DNA of 64,000 nt from NCBI RefSeq assembly GCF_030410515.1, contig NZ_JAUHHD010000003.1, positions 248,001 to 312,000 on the forward strand, written 5' to 3'. Origin of the DNA: Arthrobacter sp. YD4 (GTDB taxonomy: Bacteria; Actinomycetota; Actinomycetes; Actinomycetales; Micrococcaceae). How positions within the stretch are numbered: position 1 is the first letter of the stretch; the number at the start of each line of letters is the position of its first letter. The translations under genes and the position numbers were made by a program. Positions 49,401-58,207 of this stretch are shown here, one piece after another. The notes beneath the pieces are model-generated. The model did no database searches, had not been told where the DNA came from, and was given only the letters and a program-made list of their open reading frames with translations.

Positions 49401-49844
49401 ATGGCGAAACTCACCAAGGCCCAGCGCGAGTGGCGCCCGGGCATGCCGAAGAAACGGCGTTCCACCAAGGTCATGTTCGCCTCCACCGTCCTCCTGCTGG
49501 AGGCCTTCGTGGCGCTCTTCGGGACCCTGGCCGTGTTCGGCCTGCGGCGCGGGGAATTTCCCCCGGCGCTGGTCTTTGGGCTCGGCGTCGGGCTGGCCCT
49601 GGTGCTGGCACTGACCTGCGCGGTGCTGACCAAACCGTGGGGCGTGGCTCTGGGCTGGGTACTGCAGCTGGTGCTGATCCTCACCGGTTTCGTGGAACCG
49701 ACCATGTTCGTGGTGGGCGCCCTGTTCGCCCTCACCTGGTGGTACGGCATCCGCACCGGCATCCGGATCGACCGCGAGGCGGCCCAGCGGGACCGGGAGC
49801 AGGCTGCCTGGGAGGCCGCCAACCCGGAGACCCCGAGCAACTAG
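49401..49844 (+). CDS. DUF4233-domain membrane protein
   Basis: The 147-residue protein has a basic N-terminus (KLTKAQREWRPGMPKKRRST) and four hydrophobic segments (VMFASTVLLLEAFVALFGTL, ALVFGLGVGLALVLALTCAV, ALGWVLQLVLILTGF, TMFVVGALFALTWWYGI), then a charged tail. The fold is a small four-helix membrane domain of unknown function found almost always between folC and ndk in Actinobacteria. It begins 3 bp after the folC stop, implying translational coupling; there is no clear ribosome site of its own. Confidence 0.9.
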   Translation: MAKLTKAQREWRPGMPKKRRSTKVMFASTVLLLEAFVALFGTLAVFGLRRGEFPPALVFGLGVGLALVLALTCAVLTKPWGVALGWVLQLVLILTGFVEPTMFVVGALFALTWWYGIRTGIRIDREAAQRDREQAAWEAANPETPSN

Positions 49845-49881
49845 ACTTGTCCCAAACCCACCCCAACACATTGGAGCAGCT

Positions 49882-50295
49882 GTGAGCATCGAGCGCACCC
49901 TAGTCCTGGTCAAGCCCGACGGCGTCGCCCGCAACCTGACCGGCAGCATCATCGCCCGGATCGAAGCCAAGGGCTACACCCTGGCCGAACTGAAGAAGGT
50001 CAACGCCACCCGCGAACTCCTCGAGCAGCACTACGAAGAGCACGTCGGCAAGCCCTTCTACGAGCCGCTGGTCGAATTCATGCTCAGCGGCCCCGTGGTC
50101 GCGGCGATCTTCGAGGGCCACCGCGTGATCGAGGGCTTCCGTTCGCTGGCCGGCACCACCGACCCGACGACGGCGGCTCCGGGCACCATCCGTGGCGACT
50201 TCGGCCGCGACTGGGGCGTCAAGGTCCAGCAGAACCTGGTCCACGGCTCCGACTCGGTGGAGTCCGCCGAGCGCGAGATCAAGATCTGGTTCTAG
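49882..50295 (+). CDS. ndk: Nucleoside diphosphate kinase
   Basis: Ndk equalises nucleoside triphosphate pools through a phospho-histidine. The 137-residue protein has KPDGVARNLTGSII, the active-site histidine in QNLVHGSDSVESAEREI, and AGTTDPTTAAPGTIRGDF. The GTG start follows TTGGAGC. A TAGACT -10-like hexamer lies about 38 bp upstream, so ndk may be transcribed both from the ileS operon and from its own promoter. A 22-bp terminator follows. Confidence 0.97.
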   Translation: MSIERTLVLVKPDGVARNLTGSIIARIEAKGYTLAELKKVNATRELLEQHYEEHVGKPFYEPLVEFMLSGPVVAAIFEGHRVIEGFRSLAGTTDPTTAAPGTIRGDFGRDWGVKVQQNLVHGSDSVESAEREIKIWF

Positions 50296-50319
50296 GCTCG
50301 CCGCCCCCGAGGGCGTGCT

Positions 50320-50367
50320 AAAAAGCCGGGGCCGGTGTTCGTTATCGAACACCGGCCCCGGCTTTTT
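50320..50367. terminator. Bidirectional terminator between ndk and the VKOR gene
   Basis: A perfect 22-bp stem with a four-base loop (TTAT) begins with AAAAA and ends with TTTTT, so it can serve both convergent genes. Confidence 0.95.
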
Positions 50368-50384
50368 CGCGCTGCTGCGGCTTC

Positions 50385-51056
50385 TTAGTAGCCGGACGTA
50401 CCGACGAAGACCTGGATGAAGGCGAAGAAGATCGTGGCAACGACGGCGATGTAGAGCAGGGCGGTCAGGATCCAACCGGACTCGCCCAGGATGCGGGTGG
50501 CGCCGGTGGGCAGCGGAATGACGCCGTGGGTGATGTTGCGGACGGTTACCCAGACAAAGAGCGGAATCATGGCCGCCCAGACGATCATGCAGAACGGGCA
50601 GAGGATGTGGATCGAGTACAGCGCCTGCGACCACAGCCACACCACGAAGGCGAAGCCCAGGGTCACGCCGGTCTGCAGCCCGATCCAGTACCAGCGGGCG
50701 AAGCGGGCGCCGGACAGCAGGCCCATGCCGGTGGTGATGATCACGGCAAAGGCGACGATCCCGATGAACATGTTCGGGAAACCGAAGAGTGAGCTCTGCC
50801 AGGTCTGCATCACCTGGCCGCAGGAGATCCAGGGGTTGACGTCGCAGACGGTGACGTGGCTGGGGTCCTTGAGGACGGCGAGCTTCTCCAGCACCAAGGC
50901 GCCGGAGGCGAGCCAGCCGACGACGCCGGTAATCACCAGCAGCCAGCCGAACGGCCGCGGCCGGGTCATCGCAGGAACCTGCCGGTCCGCTTCGGCCGGT
51001 CCGTTGTCCCTTGCCGGGGTGGCCACGTCGTCAGGGGCGTGGGAGATGCTGGGCAT
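50385..51056 (-). CDS. Vitamin K epoxide reductase (VKOR) family protein
   Basis: Bacterial VKOR homologues reoxidise DsbA-type proteins and pass electrons to quinones, supporting disulfide bond formation outside the membrane. The 223-residue protein has about five membrane segments. The loop pair is CDVNPWISC and the catalytic pair is CPFC in HILCPFCMIVWAAMIPLFV; SLFGFPNMFIGIVAFAV follows the first loop as expected. The N-terminal 30 residues are polar. ATG 51056 follows AAAGGA at about 12 nt. No DsbA partner is adjacent, and the cytosolic Rv2466c-like protein above is not a likely partner. Confidence 0.92.
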   Translation of the reverse strand: MPSISHAPDDVATPARDNGPAEADRQVPAMTRPRPFGWLLVITGVVGWLASGALVLEKLAVLKDPSHVTVCDVNPWISCGQVMQTWQSSLFGFPNMFIGIVAFAVIITTGMGLLSGARFARWYWIGLQTGVTLGFAFVVWLWSQALYSIHILCPFCMIVWAAMIPLFVWVTVRNITHGVIPLPTGATRILGESGWILTALLYIAVVATIFFAFIQVFVGTSGY

Positions 51057-51617
51057 GGATCGTTCGTCCTTTGCGTCGGTTCTCGGTGCTGGGTCTTCTC
51101 ATGGTCAGGTTCTCTGTGTTCTGGTCCGTCGTGCGCGCAACGGTGGCTGCGGAACGGCGTGCTCAGGCCGATTCTATCGCCGGAGGCTGGACGAATCCCG
51201 GGTCCCGGTCCCGGCCGCCCCCTCGCGTACCGGTGATTCGGTGTCATGTGCGTCCGGGATGTGTGGCCTAAGCCGGCATTTCCGAGTGCTGTGAGACAAT
51301 GAAGCTGGCTGGGACGTGAACCACATTCGCGCTTCAGTCCGGCGACTTCGAATTCAAGACCGCCAATGAGGAGCAGGGATCTTCCCGGGTCTGATGATCC
51401 GGTTTTCCCGCAATGCCATTGGACGGCACCTGGTTGTGATGCATCGATCAACGGGTTCGCAACGAAGCCGCCGGCCCTCCAGGGCTGCCGCACCCCAAGG
51501 CCGGTGCGAACCTGAGGGTATTCAATTGACTTCTGTCAATGCCTGCGGGTGTTGACAAATATTTGCCCCCGGGGCGCCGGATGTGGCGGCGCATCAGGGG
51601 CAGGAGCGTGGCCACAT
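51057..51617 (+). other. rne upstream region with a structured leader
   Basis: No gene is seen in these 561 bases. The right part looks like a long 5' leader for rne: GGTTCGCA (51454-51461) pairs with TGCGAACC (51505-51512), with CCGGCC/GGCCGG nested inside. ATTGAC-TTCT-GTCAAT (51525-51540) is a second perfect hairpin. TGAGACAAT near 51290 is a possible -10. Autoregulation through the leader is known for E. coli rne but is only a suggestion here. Confidence 0.4.
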
Positions 51618-54600
51618 ATGGATAATGAACAGCTGGAAACGGGCAACGACGAAGCAGCAGTTTCCGACGCCCCCATGACCGACGGCGTAACCGCCACCGA
51701 GGTGCCGGAAAAGCCCAAACGGGCCCCGCGCACTCGCAAGAAAGCGGCCCCCAAGGCGGAAGCGGCCGCACCGGCCGATGAAACCTCCGACGCGGCGGCT
51801 CCAGCCGCAGGCGCCGAAGCGGCCGCTGCCGATGCCGACAATAGCGTCCCGACCGTTGCCGCGGCCGCCGGGGAACCCGTAGCGGAGAAGGCCCCGGCGC
51901 GCCGGACCCGCACCCGCCGTCAGGCCGCCCCGAAGGCAGCCGCAGCACCCGACGCCGCACCCGAGGCTGACGCCGCGGACGAAGCCCCCGCCCTCCTGAC
52001 CGTTTCCGAGGCCGTGGCCCCCGCCGACGTGCCCGCCGATGCCGAGGCTGAGGCCGATGTCCCGCGCAAGCCGGTCCGCCGCCGGGCCAGCCGCGCCAAG
52101 GCTGCCCCCGCCGAGGTGCCCGCGGAAACCGCCCCGGAAGCCGGTATCACCGACGACGCGCCGACGGCTGATGCTGCCGTTGCCGCCCCGGACGCTGCCG
52201 CTGCCGCCACCGATACCCCCGCCGAGGAGGCCCCGGCAGCGGAGGCCCCGGCAGCGGAGGCCCCCGCCGAGGAGGCTAAGGAAACCGAAACGCCGTCGTT
52301 GTTCCTCGCCCCTTCCGCCCCCGGCGCCGTCACCTCCATGCTCTTCCAGGCCCCGGACCTCACCGCCGTCGTTCGTCCCGCCCCCGCCGCGGCAGCTGCC
52401 GAGGACGCTGACACCGACGAAGACGAGGAAGACGACGAGCAGGGCAACCGTCGCCGTCGCCGCAGCCGCGGCCGCCGTGGCCGCAGCCGGGTCTCCGAGG
52501 CCGACACCGACGCCGAGCCCGGCGACGAGGACGCCGAGGAGGGCCGCGAGGCCGCACTGGAGGACGGCGTGACGTCCCGCCGCCGCCGTCGCCGCCGTCG
52601 CGGTGACCAGGACCTCGAACTGACCGGCGGCAGCGACGACGACCCGCCCAACACCGTCACCCGGGTCCGCGCGCCGCGCACCGTCAGCGAAGCACCGGTC
52701 AGCAACCGCGTCACCTCGGTCAAGGGCTCCACCCGGCTGGAGGCGAAGAAGCAGCGCCGCCGCGAGTCCCGCGACACCGGCCGCCGCCGCACCGTCATCA
52801 CCGAAGCGGAGTTCCTGGCGCGCCGCGAATCCGTGGACCGGCAGATGATCGTTCGCCAGCGCGACGACAGAATCCAGATCGGTGTCCTCGAAGACGGCGT
52901 CCTGGCCGAGCACTTCGTGTCCAAGACCCAGCAGGACTCCCTGATCGGCAACGTCTACCTGGGCCGCGTCCAGAACGTGCTGCCCTCCATGGAGGCGGCC
53001 TTCGTCGACATCGGACGCGGCCGCAACGCCGTGCTGTACGCCGGCGAGGTCAACTGGGACGCGGTCAACCTCGAGGGCAAGCAGCGCCGGATCGAGAACG
53101 CGCTCAAGTCCGGCGACTCCGTCCTGGTCCAGGTAACCAAGGACCCGGTGGGCCACAAGGGCGCCCGCCTCACCAGCCAGATCTCGCTGCCTGGCCGGTA
53201 CCTCGTGTACGTGCCCGGCGGTTCCATGACGGGTATCTCCCGCAAGCTGCCCGACGTCGAACGCAACCGGCTCAAGCGCATCCTCAAGGACCGCTTGCCG
53301 GAAGACGCCGGCGTGATCGTCCGCACCGCGGCCGAGGGAGCCTCGGAAGAGGAGCTGACGCATGACATCAACCGGCTCCGCGCCCAGTGGGAGGGCATCG
53401 AAAGCCAGGCCACGTCCACCAAGATCCTCGCCCCGGAGCTCCTCTACGGCGAACCGGACCTGACCATCAAGGTGGTCCGCGACGTGTTCAACGAGGACTT
53501 CTCCAAGCTGATCGTCTCCGGTGAGGAGGCCTGGGACACCATCGAGGCCTACGTCACCTACGTCGCGCCGGACCTGGTGGGCAGGCTCGAGAAGTGGACC
53601 AAGGACACGGACATCTTCTCCGCCTGGCGCATCGACGAGCAGATCCACAAGGCTCTGGAACGCAAGGTCTTCCTGCCGTCCGGCGGCTCCCTCGTGATCG
53701 ACCGCACCGAGGCCATGACAGTGGTGGACGTCAACACCGGCAAGTTCACCGGCTCCGGCGGCAACCTCGAGGAAACCGTCACCAAGAACAACCTCGAAGC
53801 GGCCGAGGAAGTCGTCCGCCAGCTGCGCCTGCGCGACATCGGCGGCATTATCGTCATCGACTTCATCGACATGGTGCTCGAATCCAACCGCGACCTCGTT
53901 CTGCGCCGCATGGTGGAGTGCCTGGGCCGGGACCGGACCAAGCACCAGGTGGCCGAGGTTACCTCGCTCGGCCTCGTGCAGATGACCCGCAAGCGGATGG
54001 GCACCGGCCTGCTGGAAGTCTTCGGCGAGCAGTGCGAGGCCTGCGCCGGCCGGGGCGTCGTCACGCACGACGAACCGGTCGAGCACCGCCGCGCCAACAC
54101 CGTCGCCGCGGAACACCATGTTCCGCGCACCGAGCAGCAGCCCGCCGTCCGCAACGAGCGCAAGCGCCGCCGCGGCAAGGGCGGCCAGGGCACCGAGGGC
54201 CAGCAGCAGCAGGTGCCGGCGGCCGGGCACCACGAGCCCACCGAGGCCGAGCGGCACGCCAAGGCCGAGGCCACCCGTGCAGCGCTGGCGAATATCGCGG
54301 CGGCCGCCCACGCGGCCCACCTGCACGACGGCGACGCCACCGCAGCGCCCGACGCCGAGACACGGCAGGCGGCCCTGGACGCCGCCGTCGAGCTGGCCTC
54401 CACCGAGGAAGCAGCCGGCCGTCCCGCCGCCGTGCTGACCTTCGGGGGCGAGCAGGTGGCCCTGCCCTTCGTCGAGCACGCCGAGCAGGCGCCGCAGCCG
54501 GCCCTGACCCTGGACCTGCTGACTGAGGCGTTCGCCAACCTGGGCGACTCGGACTCGCGGAACCGCCAGTCCGGGAGCACGGAGACCGCGGCCCACGAGG

Positions 54601-55151
54601 CCGCCCCGTCCGTGGAAGCGCCGGCTGTGGAGGCACAGTCCGTGGATGCCCCTGCCCCGGAGGCTGAAGAACCCGCCGAGGCTCCGGCCGGCGGTCGGTC
54701 CGCTGACCAGTCCCGGGCTACCCGGGGCCGGGGACGTGCCCGCACGGCCCGGATCCAGCCGCCGAATGCCCGCAACCGCGCTGTCGAGCCGGAAACCCGG
54801 CGGGAAGCCGCCCCGCAGCAGGACACCCGGCAGCAGGAGGCTCCGAAGCAGGACACCCGCCGGCAGGAGGCTCCCAAGACGGCCGCGCCGGCGGCGGCCC
54901 CCGTCGCCACCCGCACTCCGGCGGCAGCGGAACCGGCCACCGGCCAGGGCCGTCCGCGGCGGCACCGTAGTGCCAGCCGTGCCCAGGGGGCAGCCAACGA
55001 GACCGCCGTCGAGCAGCGCCGGCAGGCCTCCGCCCCGTCCGGCCAAGGCTCCGTCCACGAGGCCAAGGCACCGGAAACGGTCAAGCCGGTCGTCAAGGAC
55101 AACGGCGGCCCGATCATCCTCGGCGTCGGCGTACCGGCCTCGGAGCTCTAA
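51618..55151 (+). CDS. rne: Ribonuclease E/G
   Basis: RNase E makes the first cuts in mRNA decay and rRNA maturation. The 1177-residue protein has the actinobacterial layout: a 400-residue Ala/Glu/Pro-rich arm with basic runs (RRRRSRGRRGRSR) and an S1 domain from about residue 420 (IGNVYLGRVQNVLPSMEAAF). The DNase I-like catalytic domain has VVDVNTGKFTGSG near residue 703 and IIVIDFIDM, and the zinc link CEAC is near residue 804. A long C-terminal arm follows, with a tandem QDTRxQEAPK repeat near residue 1075. ATG 51618 has AGGAG 12 nt upstream. Confidence 0.95.
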   Translation: MDNEQLETGNDEAAVSDAPMTDGVTATEVPEKPKRAPRTRKKAAPKAEAAAPADETSDAAAPAAGAEAAAADADNSVPTVAAAAGEPVAEKAPARRTRTRRQAAPKAAAAPDAAPEADAADEAPALLTVSEAVAPADVPADAEAEADVPRKPVRRRASRAKAAPAEVPAETAPEAGITDDAPTADAAVAAPDAAAAATDTPAEEAPAAEAPAAEAPAEEAKETETPSLFLAPSAPGAVTSMLFQAPDLTAVVRPAPAAAAAEDADTDEDEEDDEQGNRRRRRSRGRRGRSRVSEADTDAEPGDEDAEEGREAALEDGVTSRRRRRRRRGDQDLELTGGSDDDPPNTVTRVRAPRTVSEAPVSNRVTSVKGSTRLEAKKQRRRESRDTGRRRTVITEAEFLARRESVDRQMIVRQRDDRIQIGVLEDGVLAEHFVSKTQQDSLIGNVYLGRVQNVLPSMEAAFVDIGRGRNAVLYAGEVNWDAVNLEGKQRRIENALKSGDSVLVQVTKDPVGHKGARLTSQISLPGRYLVYVPGGSMTGISRKLPDVERNRLKRILKDRLPEDAGVIVRTAAEGASEEELTHDINRLRAQWEGIESQATSTKILAPELLYGEPDLTIKVVRDVFNEDFSKLIVSGEEAWDTIEAYVTYVAPDLVGRLEKWTKDTDIFSAWRIDEQIHKALERKVFLPSGGSLVIDRTEAMTVVDVNTGKFTGSGGNLEETVTKNNLEAAEEVVRQLRLRDIGGIIVIDFIDMVLESNRDLVLRRMVECLGRDRTKHQVAEVTSLGLVQMTRKRMGTGLLEVFGEQCEACAGRGVVTHDEPVEHRRANTVAAEHHVPRTEQQPAVRNERKRRRGKGGQGTEGQQQQVPAAGHHEPTEAERHAKAEATRAALANIAAAAHAAHLHDGDATAAPDAETRQAALDAAVELASTEEAAGRPAAVLTFGGEQVALPFVEHAEQAPQPALTLDLLTEAFANLGDSDSRNRQSGSTETAAHEAAPSVEAPAVEAQSVDAPAPEAEEPAEAPAGGRSADQSRATRGRGRARTARIQPPNARNRAVEPETRREAAPQQDTRQQEAPKQDTRRQEAPKTAAPAAAPVATRTPAAAEPATGQGRPRRHRSASRAQGAANETAVEQRRQASAPSGQGSVHEAKAPETVKPVVKDNGGPIILGVGVPASEL

Positions 55152-55191
55152 ACCGCTCCGCCGCCGCACCACCCGGTACCGCTCAGTACCA

Positions 55192-55251
55192 CTCGCGGGT
55201 ATCTCCCGGACTCGACGTTTCGAAGCGTCGGCTCCGGGCGGTACCCGCGAG
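55192..55251 (+). terminator. Three-tier hairpin after rne
   Basis: CTCGCGGGTATCTCCCGG pairs, with an internal bulge, with CCGGGCGGTACCCGCGAG, and an inner 7-bp helix closes on a TCGA loop. There is no T tract; it may be a terminator or an RNA-stability element. Confidence 0.55.
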
Positions 55252-55316
55252 CCGGTTAAGGGGAAGGCTGGCTGGAGGATCGAACGGGACGGGCGGGCGA
55301 ACCCGGGACGGGGCGC

Positions 55317-55322
55317 TACGCT
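55317..55322 (+). promoter_or_regulatory. -10 element of the TPP riboswitch transcript
   Basis: TACGCT lies about 7 nt before the predicted 5' end of the TPP aptamer. Confidence 0.5.
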
Positions 55323-55327
55323 GGAAC

Positions 55328-55410
55328 GCGACACGGGGTGCCGCGCATCGGGCCGGCTGAGATCCACACCCGTTGAACCTGTCCGGTTAGCACCGGCGAA
55401 GGGATGTCTC
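55328..55410 (+). promoter_or_regulatory. TPP (THI-box) riboswitch
   Basis: The aptamer shows the conserved core GGGGTGCC, GGCTGAGATC, ACCCGTTGAACCTG, CCGGTTAGCACCGG and GCGAAGGGA. The closing AAGGGA (55399-55404) is itself the ribosome site of the TTG start codon 6 nt downstream, so TPP binding should hide it directly. Confidence 0.93.
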
Positions 55411-57093
55411 TTGTCTTCGACCCACCCCGCGGCAGCACCCGCGGCACCCTCAACCACGCCCGCGGCCGGCGCCAGTTTCCTGCAGACGGTGTTCCCGGCA
55501 TCCAGGGCCGACACCGCCGGACCCGAGGCGTCGGCCGGCATGGCCCACGACGCCACCGGACGGGCCCCGGTTCCCCGGGTCCTGGCCATCGCCGGGTCCG
55601 ACCCCTCCGGCGGCGCCGGGATCCAGGCGGACCTGAAGAGCATCGCGGCCATGGGCGGCTACGGCATGGCCGCCATCACCGCCCTGACCGCGCAGAACAC
55701 CCGCGGCGTCCGGTCCGTGCACGTGCCCCCCGCCGCCTTCCTGACCGAGCAGCTGGACGCCATCGCCGAGGACATCACCATCGACGCCGTCAAGATCGGC
55801 ATGCTCGGCGACGCCGGCGTCATCGACGCGGTGCGTGAGTGGCTGGAACGCACCCGGCCCGCCGTCGTCGTCCTGGACCCCGTCATGGTCGCCACCAGCG
55901 GCGACCGGCTGCTGCAGGAATCGGCCGTCGCGGCCCTCCACACCCTGCTGCCGCTCGCCGACCTGGTGACCCCGAACCTGGCCGAACTCGCCCTCCTGCT
56001 GGACGAACCGGTCGCCGCCGGCTGGGCGGAGGCACTGGAGCAGGGCAAACGCCTCTCCGCTCTGGCCGGAACCACGGTCCTGGTCAAGGGCGGCCACCTC
56101 GAGGAGGACGCCGACGGCGGTTGCCCGGACGCACTGGTCAACAGCGTCGGACTGCCCGGCAGCGAGACCGTGGTGGTGCCGGGGGAGCGGGTCGACACCC
56201 GCAACAGCCACGGCACCGGGTGCTCGCTGTCCTCGGCCCTCGCTACGGCCTACGCCGCCGGCGGGGACTGGGAGGCCGCGCTGCGACGCGTCAAGCCCTG
56301 GCTGCTCGGGGCGCTGCGCGAAGCCGGACGGCTCGACGTCGGCACCGGCAACGGACCCGTCCACCACTTCCACCACCTTGCCCAGCCGGCGGAACCGGCG
56401 CCGGAACCCGGCGCGGAACACTTCGCGGATCACCTCAAGGAACCCGGCGACTTCGCCGCTGGCCTCGAGCCCCTCGCCGCAGAGGGCCTGTCGGAGATCT
56501 ACGCCCTGGACTTCATCCGGGGCCTGGCGGACGGGACCCTGCCGGAGCACGAGTTCGCCTACTACCTCGGCCAGGACGCGCTCTACCTCAACGGCTACTC
56601 CCGGGTGCTCTCCCGCGCCGCAGCGCTTGCCCCGACGGAGGCCGAGCAGCTGTTCTGGTCACGGTCGGCCGCCCAGTGCCTGGAGGTTGAGTCGGAACTG
56701 CACCGCAGCTGGCTCGCCGGGCGCGCCGGCACCCCGCGGCAGGGTCCGGTCACCAAGTCCTACGTTGACCACCTGCACGCCTCGTCCCTGGCCGGCAGCT
56801 ACGGGGTCCTCGTGGCCTCGGCGCTGCCGTGCTTCTGGCTCTATGCCGAGGTGGGCGCCGCGCTGAACGCACAGTTCCTCGCCGCGGGAGCGGACGAAGG
56901 CCACCCCTACGCCGCCTGGCTGCGGACCTACGCGGACGAGGCCTTCGCCGAGTCAACCCGGCAGGCGATCCGCTACACGGACGCCGCCGCCCGCCGCGGT
57001 TCCGCCGCCGAACGGGGCGCCATGACCGAGGCGTTCGTCCACTCGGTGCGCTTCGAGGTGGACTTCTTCGACGCGCCGAGGCTGCACGCCTGA
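55411..57093 (+). CDS. thiD: Bifunctional HMP(-P) kinase ThiD fused to TenA-type thiaminase II
   Basis: The N-terminal half phosphorylates hydroxymethylpyrimidine twice for thiamine synthesis: AIAGSDPSGGAGIQADLKS (from residue 60), KIGMLGD, LDPVMVATSGDRLL and HGTGCSLSSALA. The C-terminal half from about residue 335 is TenA, which salvages pyrimidine from degraded thiamine. It has EIYALDFIRGLADGTLPEHE, the active-site cysteine in ALPCFWLYAEVG (about C474) and the glutamate in RFEVDFFDAP (about E549). The total is 560 residues. The TTG start follows the riboswitch-embedded AAGGGA. The order kinase-TenA resembles yeast Thi20. It stands apart from other thi genes, between rne and rplU. Confidence 0.93.
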   Translation: MSSTHPAAAPAAPSTTPAAGASFLQTVFPASRADTAGPEASAGMAHDATGRAPVPRVLAIAGSDPSGGAGIQADLKSIAAMGGYGMAAITALTAQNTRGVRSVHVPPAAFLTEQLDAIAEDITIDAVKIGMLGDAGVIDAVREWLERTRPAVVVLDPVMVATSGDRLLQESAVAALHTLLPLADLVTPNLAELALLLDEPVAAGWAEALEQGKRLSALAGTTVLVKGGHLEEDADGGCPDALVNSVGLPGSETVVVPGERVDTRNSHGTGCSLSSALATAYAAGGDWEAALRRVKPWLLGALREAGRLDVGTGNGPVHHFHHLAQPAEPAPEPGAEHFADHLKEPGDFAAGLEPLAAEGLSEIYALDFIRGLADGTLPEHEFAYYLGQDALYLNGYSRVLSRAAALAPTEAEQLFWSRSAAQCLEVESELHRSWLAGRAGTPRQGPVTKSYVDHLHASSLAGSYGVLVASALPCFWLYAEVGAALNAQFLAAGADEGHPYAAWLRTYADEAFAESTRQAIRYTDAAARRGSAAERGAMTEAFVHSVRFEVDFFDAPRLHA

Positions 57094-57458
57094 CCCGGAA
57101 CGGGAGCCGCGGCCGGTAAGGTGGTGGGGCGCGGTTCCCGAAAGCGGCTGCGGCGCCCGGTCCGATTCCTTGGGAAACGGCACTGTGGCACCGGTCACGC
57201 CCGACTCTCCGGGGCCTGCCTCGTTTGCGGCCGAAGGCGAAATTAGCGTAGTCTAGATCTTCGGTGCTTACGCCAACACTTGGGTTATGACCCTGAGGAC
57301 CTGTCCACCCCACGCGGGACGGATGATCCACGGGATAGCTCATGGGTTCCCCCGGGGAGCCTGCCGGCGTTGAGGCACAGCGTGAGCCGCTCCGGTGTTT
57401 CGGGGCCAGGTTCCGCACGCAAATCTAGTAATAAACGTCGAGAGAAGTGAGTTCCCCA
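57094..57458 (+). other. rplU upstream region with promoter and about 200-nt leader
   Basis: No gene is seen. TTGCGG (57225-57230) and TAGTCT (57249-57254) with an 18-nt gap form a plausible promoter. The leader that follows contains small hairpins such as GGGT-TATG-ACCC. Ribosomal-protein leaders for L21 have been described in other bacteria; homology here is not established. Confidence 0.45.
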
Positions 57459-57767
57459 GTGGTGTACGCGATTGTCCGCGCAGGCGGCCGCCAAGAGAAG
57501 GTTTCTGTTGGAGACTTCGTTACCCTGAACCGCGTCCCCGGTGGAGCCGGCAGCACTTTTGAGCTGCCCGCACTGCTCCTGGTGGACGGTGACAAGGTCA
57601 CGTCTGCCGCAGCGGACCTGGCTAAGGTAACGGTTACGGCTGAGATCCTGGAAGACCTCCGTGGTCCCAAGATCGTCATCCAGAAGTACAAGAACAAGAC
57701 CGGTTACAAGAAGCGCCAGGGTCACCGTCAGGAACTGACCAAGGTCAAGATCACCGGTATCAAGTAA
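57459..57767 (+). CDS. rplU: Large ribosomal subunit protein bL21
   Basis: bL21 is a 23S rRNA-binding protein of the 50S subunit. The 102-residue form starts at GTG 57459, giving [19 protein letters not shown], the usual N-terminus; GTG 57447 would add four residues. The C-terminal block [20 protein letters not shown], with K-x-x-x-G-H-R-Q, is the family signature for rRNA contact. The start has GAGAAG at loose spacing. It leads rplU-rpmA, followed by obgE, the standard bacterial order. Confidence 0.95.
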   Translation: MVYAIVRAGGRQEKVSVGDFVTLNRVPGGAGSTFELPALLLVDGDKVTSAAADLAKVTVTAEILEDLRGPKIVIQKYKNKTGYKKRQGHRQELTKVKITGIK

Positions 57768-57828
57768 CTTTCCGTTACTGATCAGGTTCCCGCAGTTTCC
57801 CAGAATTTTTTGAAGGCAGGCATTCCAA

Positions 57829-58092
57829 ATGGCACATAAAAAAGGCGCGAGCTCCACTCGCAACGGTCGTGACTCCAACGCCCAGTACCTCGGCGTGAAG
57901 CGCTTCGGCGGCCAGGTTGTTTCCGCCGGCGAGATCATCGTCCGCCAGCGTGGCACCCACTTCCACCCGGGCGCCGGCGTTGGCCGTGGCGGCGACGACA
58001 CCCTGTTCGCACTGACCCCCGGCGCTGTCGAGTTCGGCACCCGCCGCGGCCGTCGCGTCGTGAACATCGTGGCTGCTGCAGCCGCAGAGTAA
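57829..58092 (+). CDS. rpmA: Large ribosomal subunit protein bL27
   Basis: bL27 sits near the peptidyl-transferase centre, and its N-terminal tail contacts the tRNA acceptor ends. The 87-residue protein starts [20 protein letters not shown] directly, so it lacks the cleavable N-terminal extension seen in Firmicutes. [20 protein letters not shown] is the family core. The start lies behind AAGGCAGG. It follows rplU by 61 bp. Confidence 0.97.
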   Translation: MAHKKGASSTRNGRDSNAQYLGVKRFGGQVVSAGEIIVRQRGTHFHPGAGVGRGGDDTLFALTPGAVEFGTRRGRRVVNIVAAAAAE

Positions 58093-58207
58093 CACCTACG
58101 TTTCACAATCGGTGGGGCGGGCCAATGGGTCCGCTCCACCGGTGTTTTAACCGCATTACAATCATTCCGGGACCTTGCGGACCGGGAACAGCACTGAGGA
58201 GATCCAC

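Noticed and set aside
54800-54900. Short tandem repeats near the rne 3' end as a CRISPR-like or satellite array
   Set aside because: They are in-frame codon repeats of a disordered protein arm (QDTRxQEAPK twice) with no spacers.
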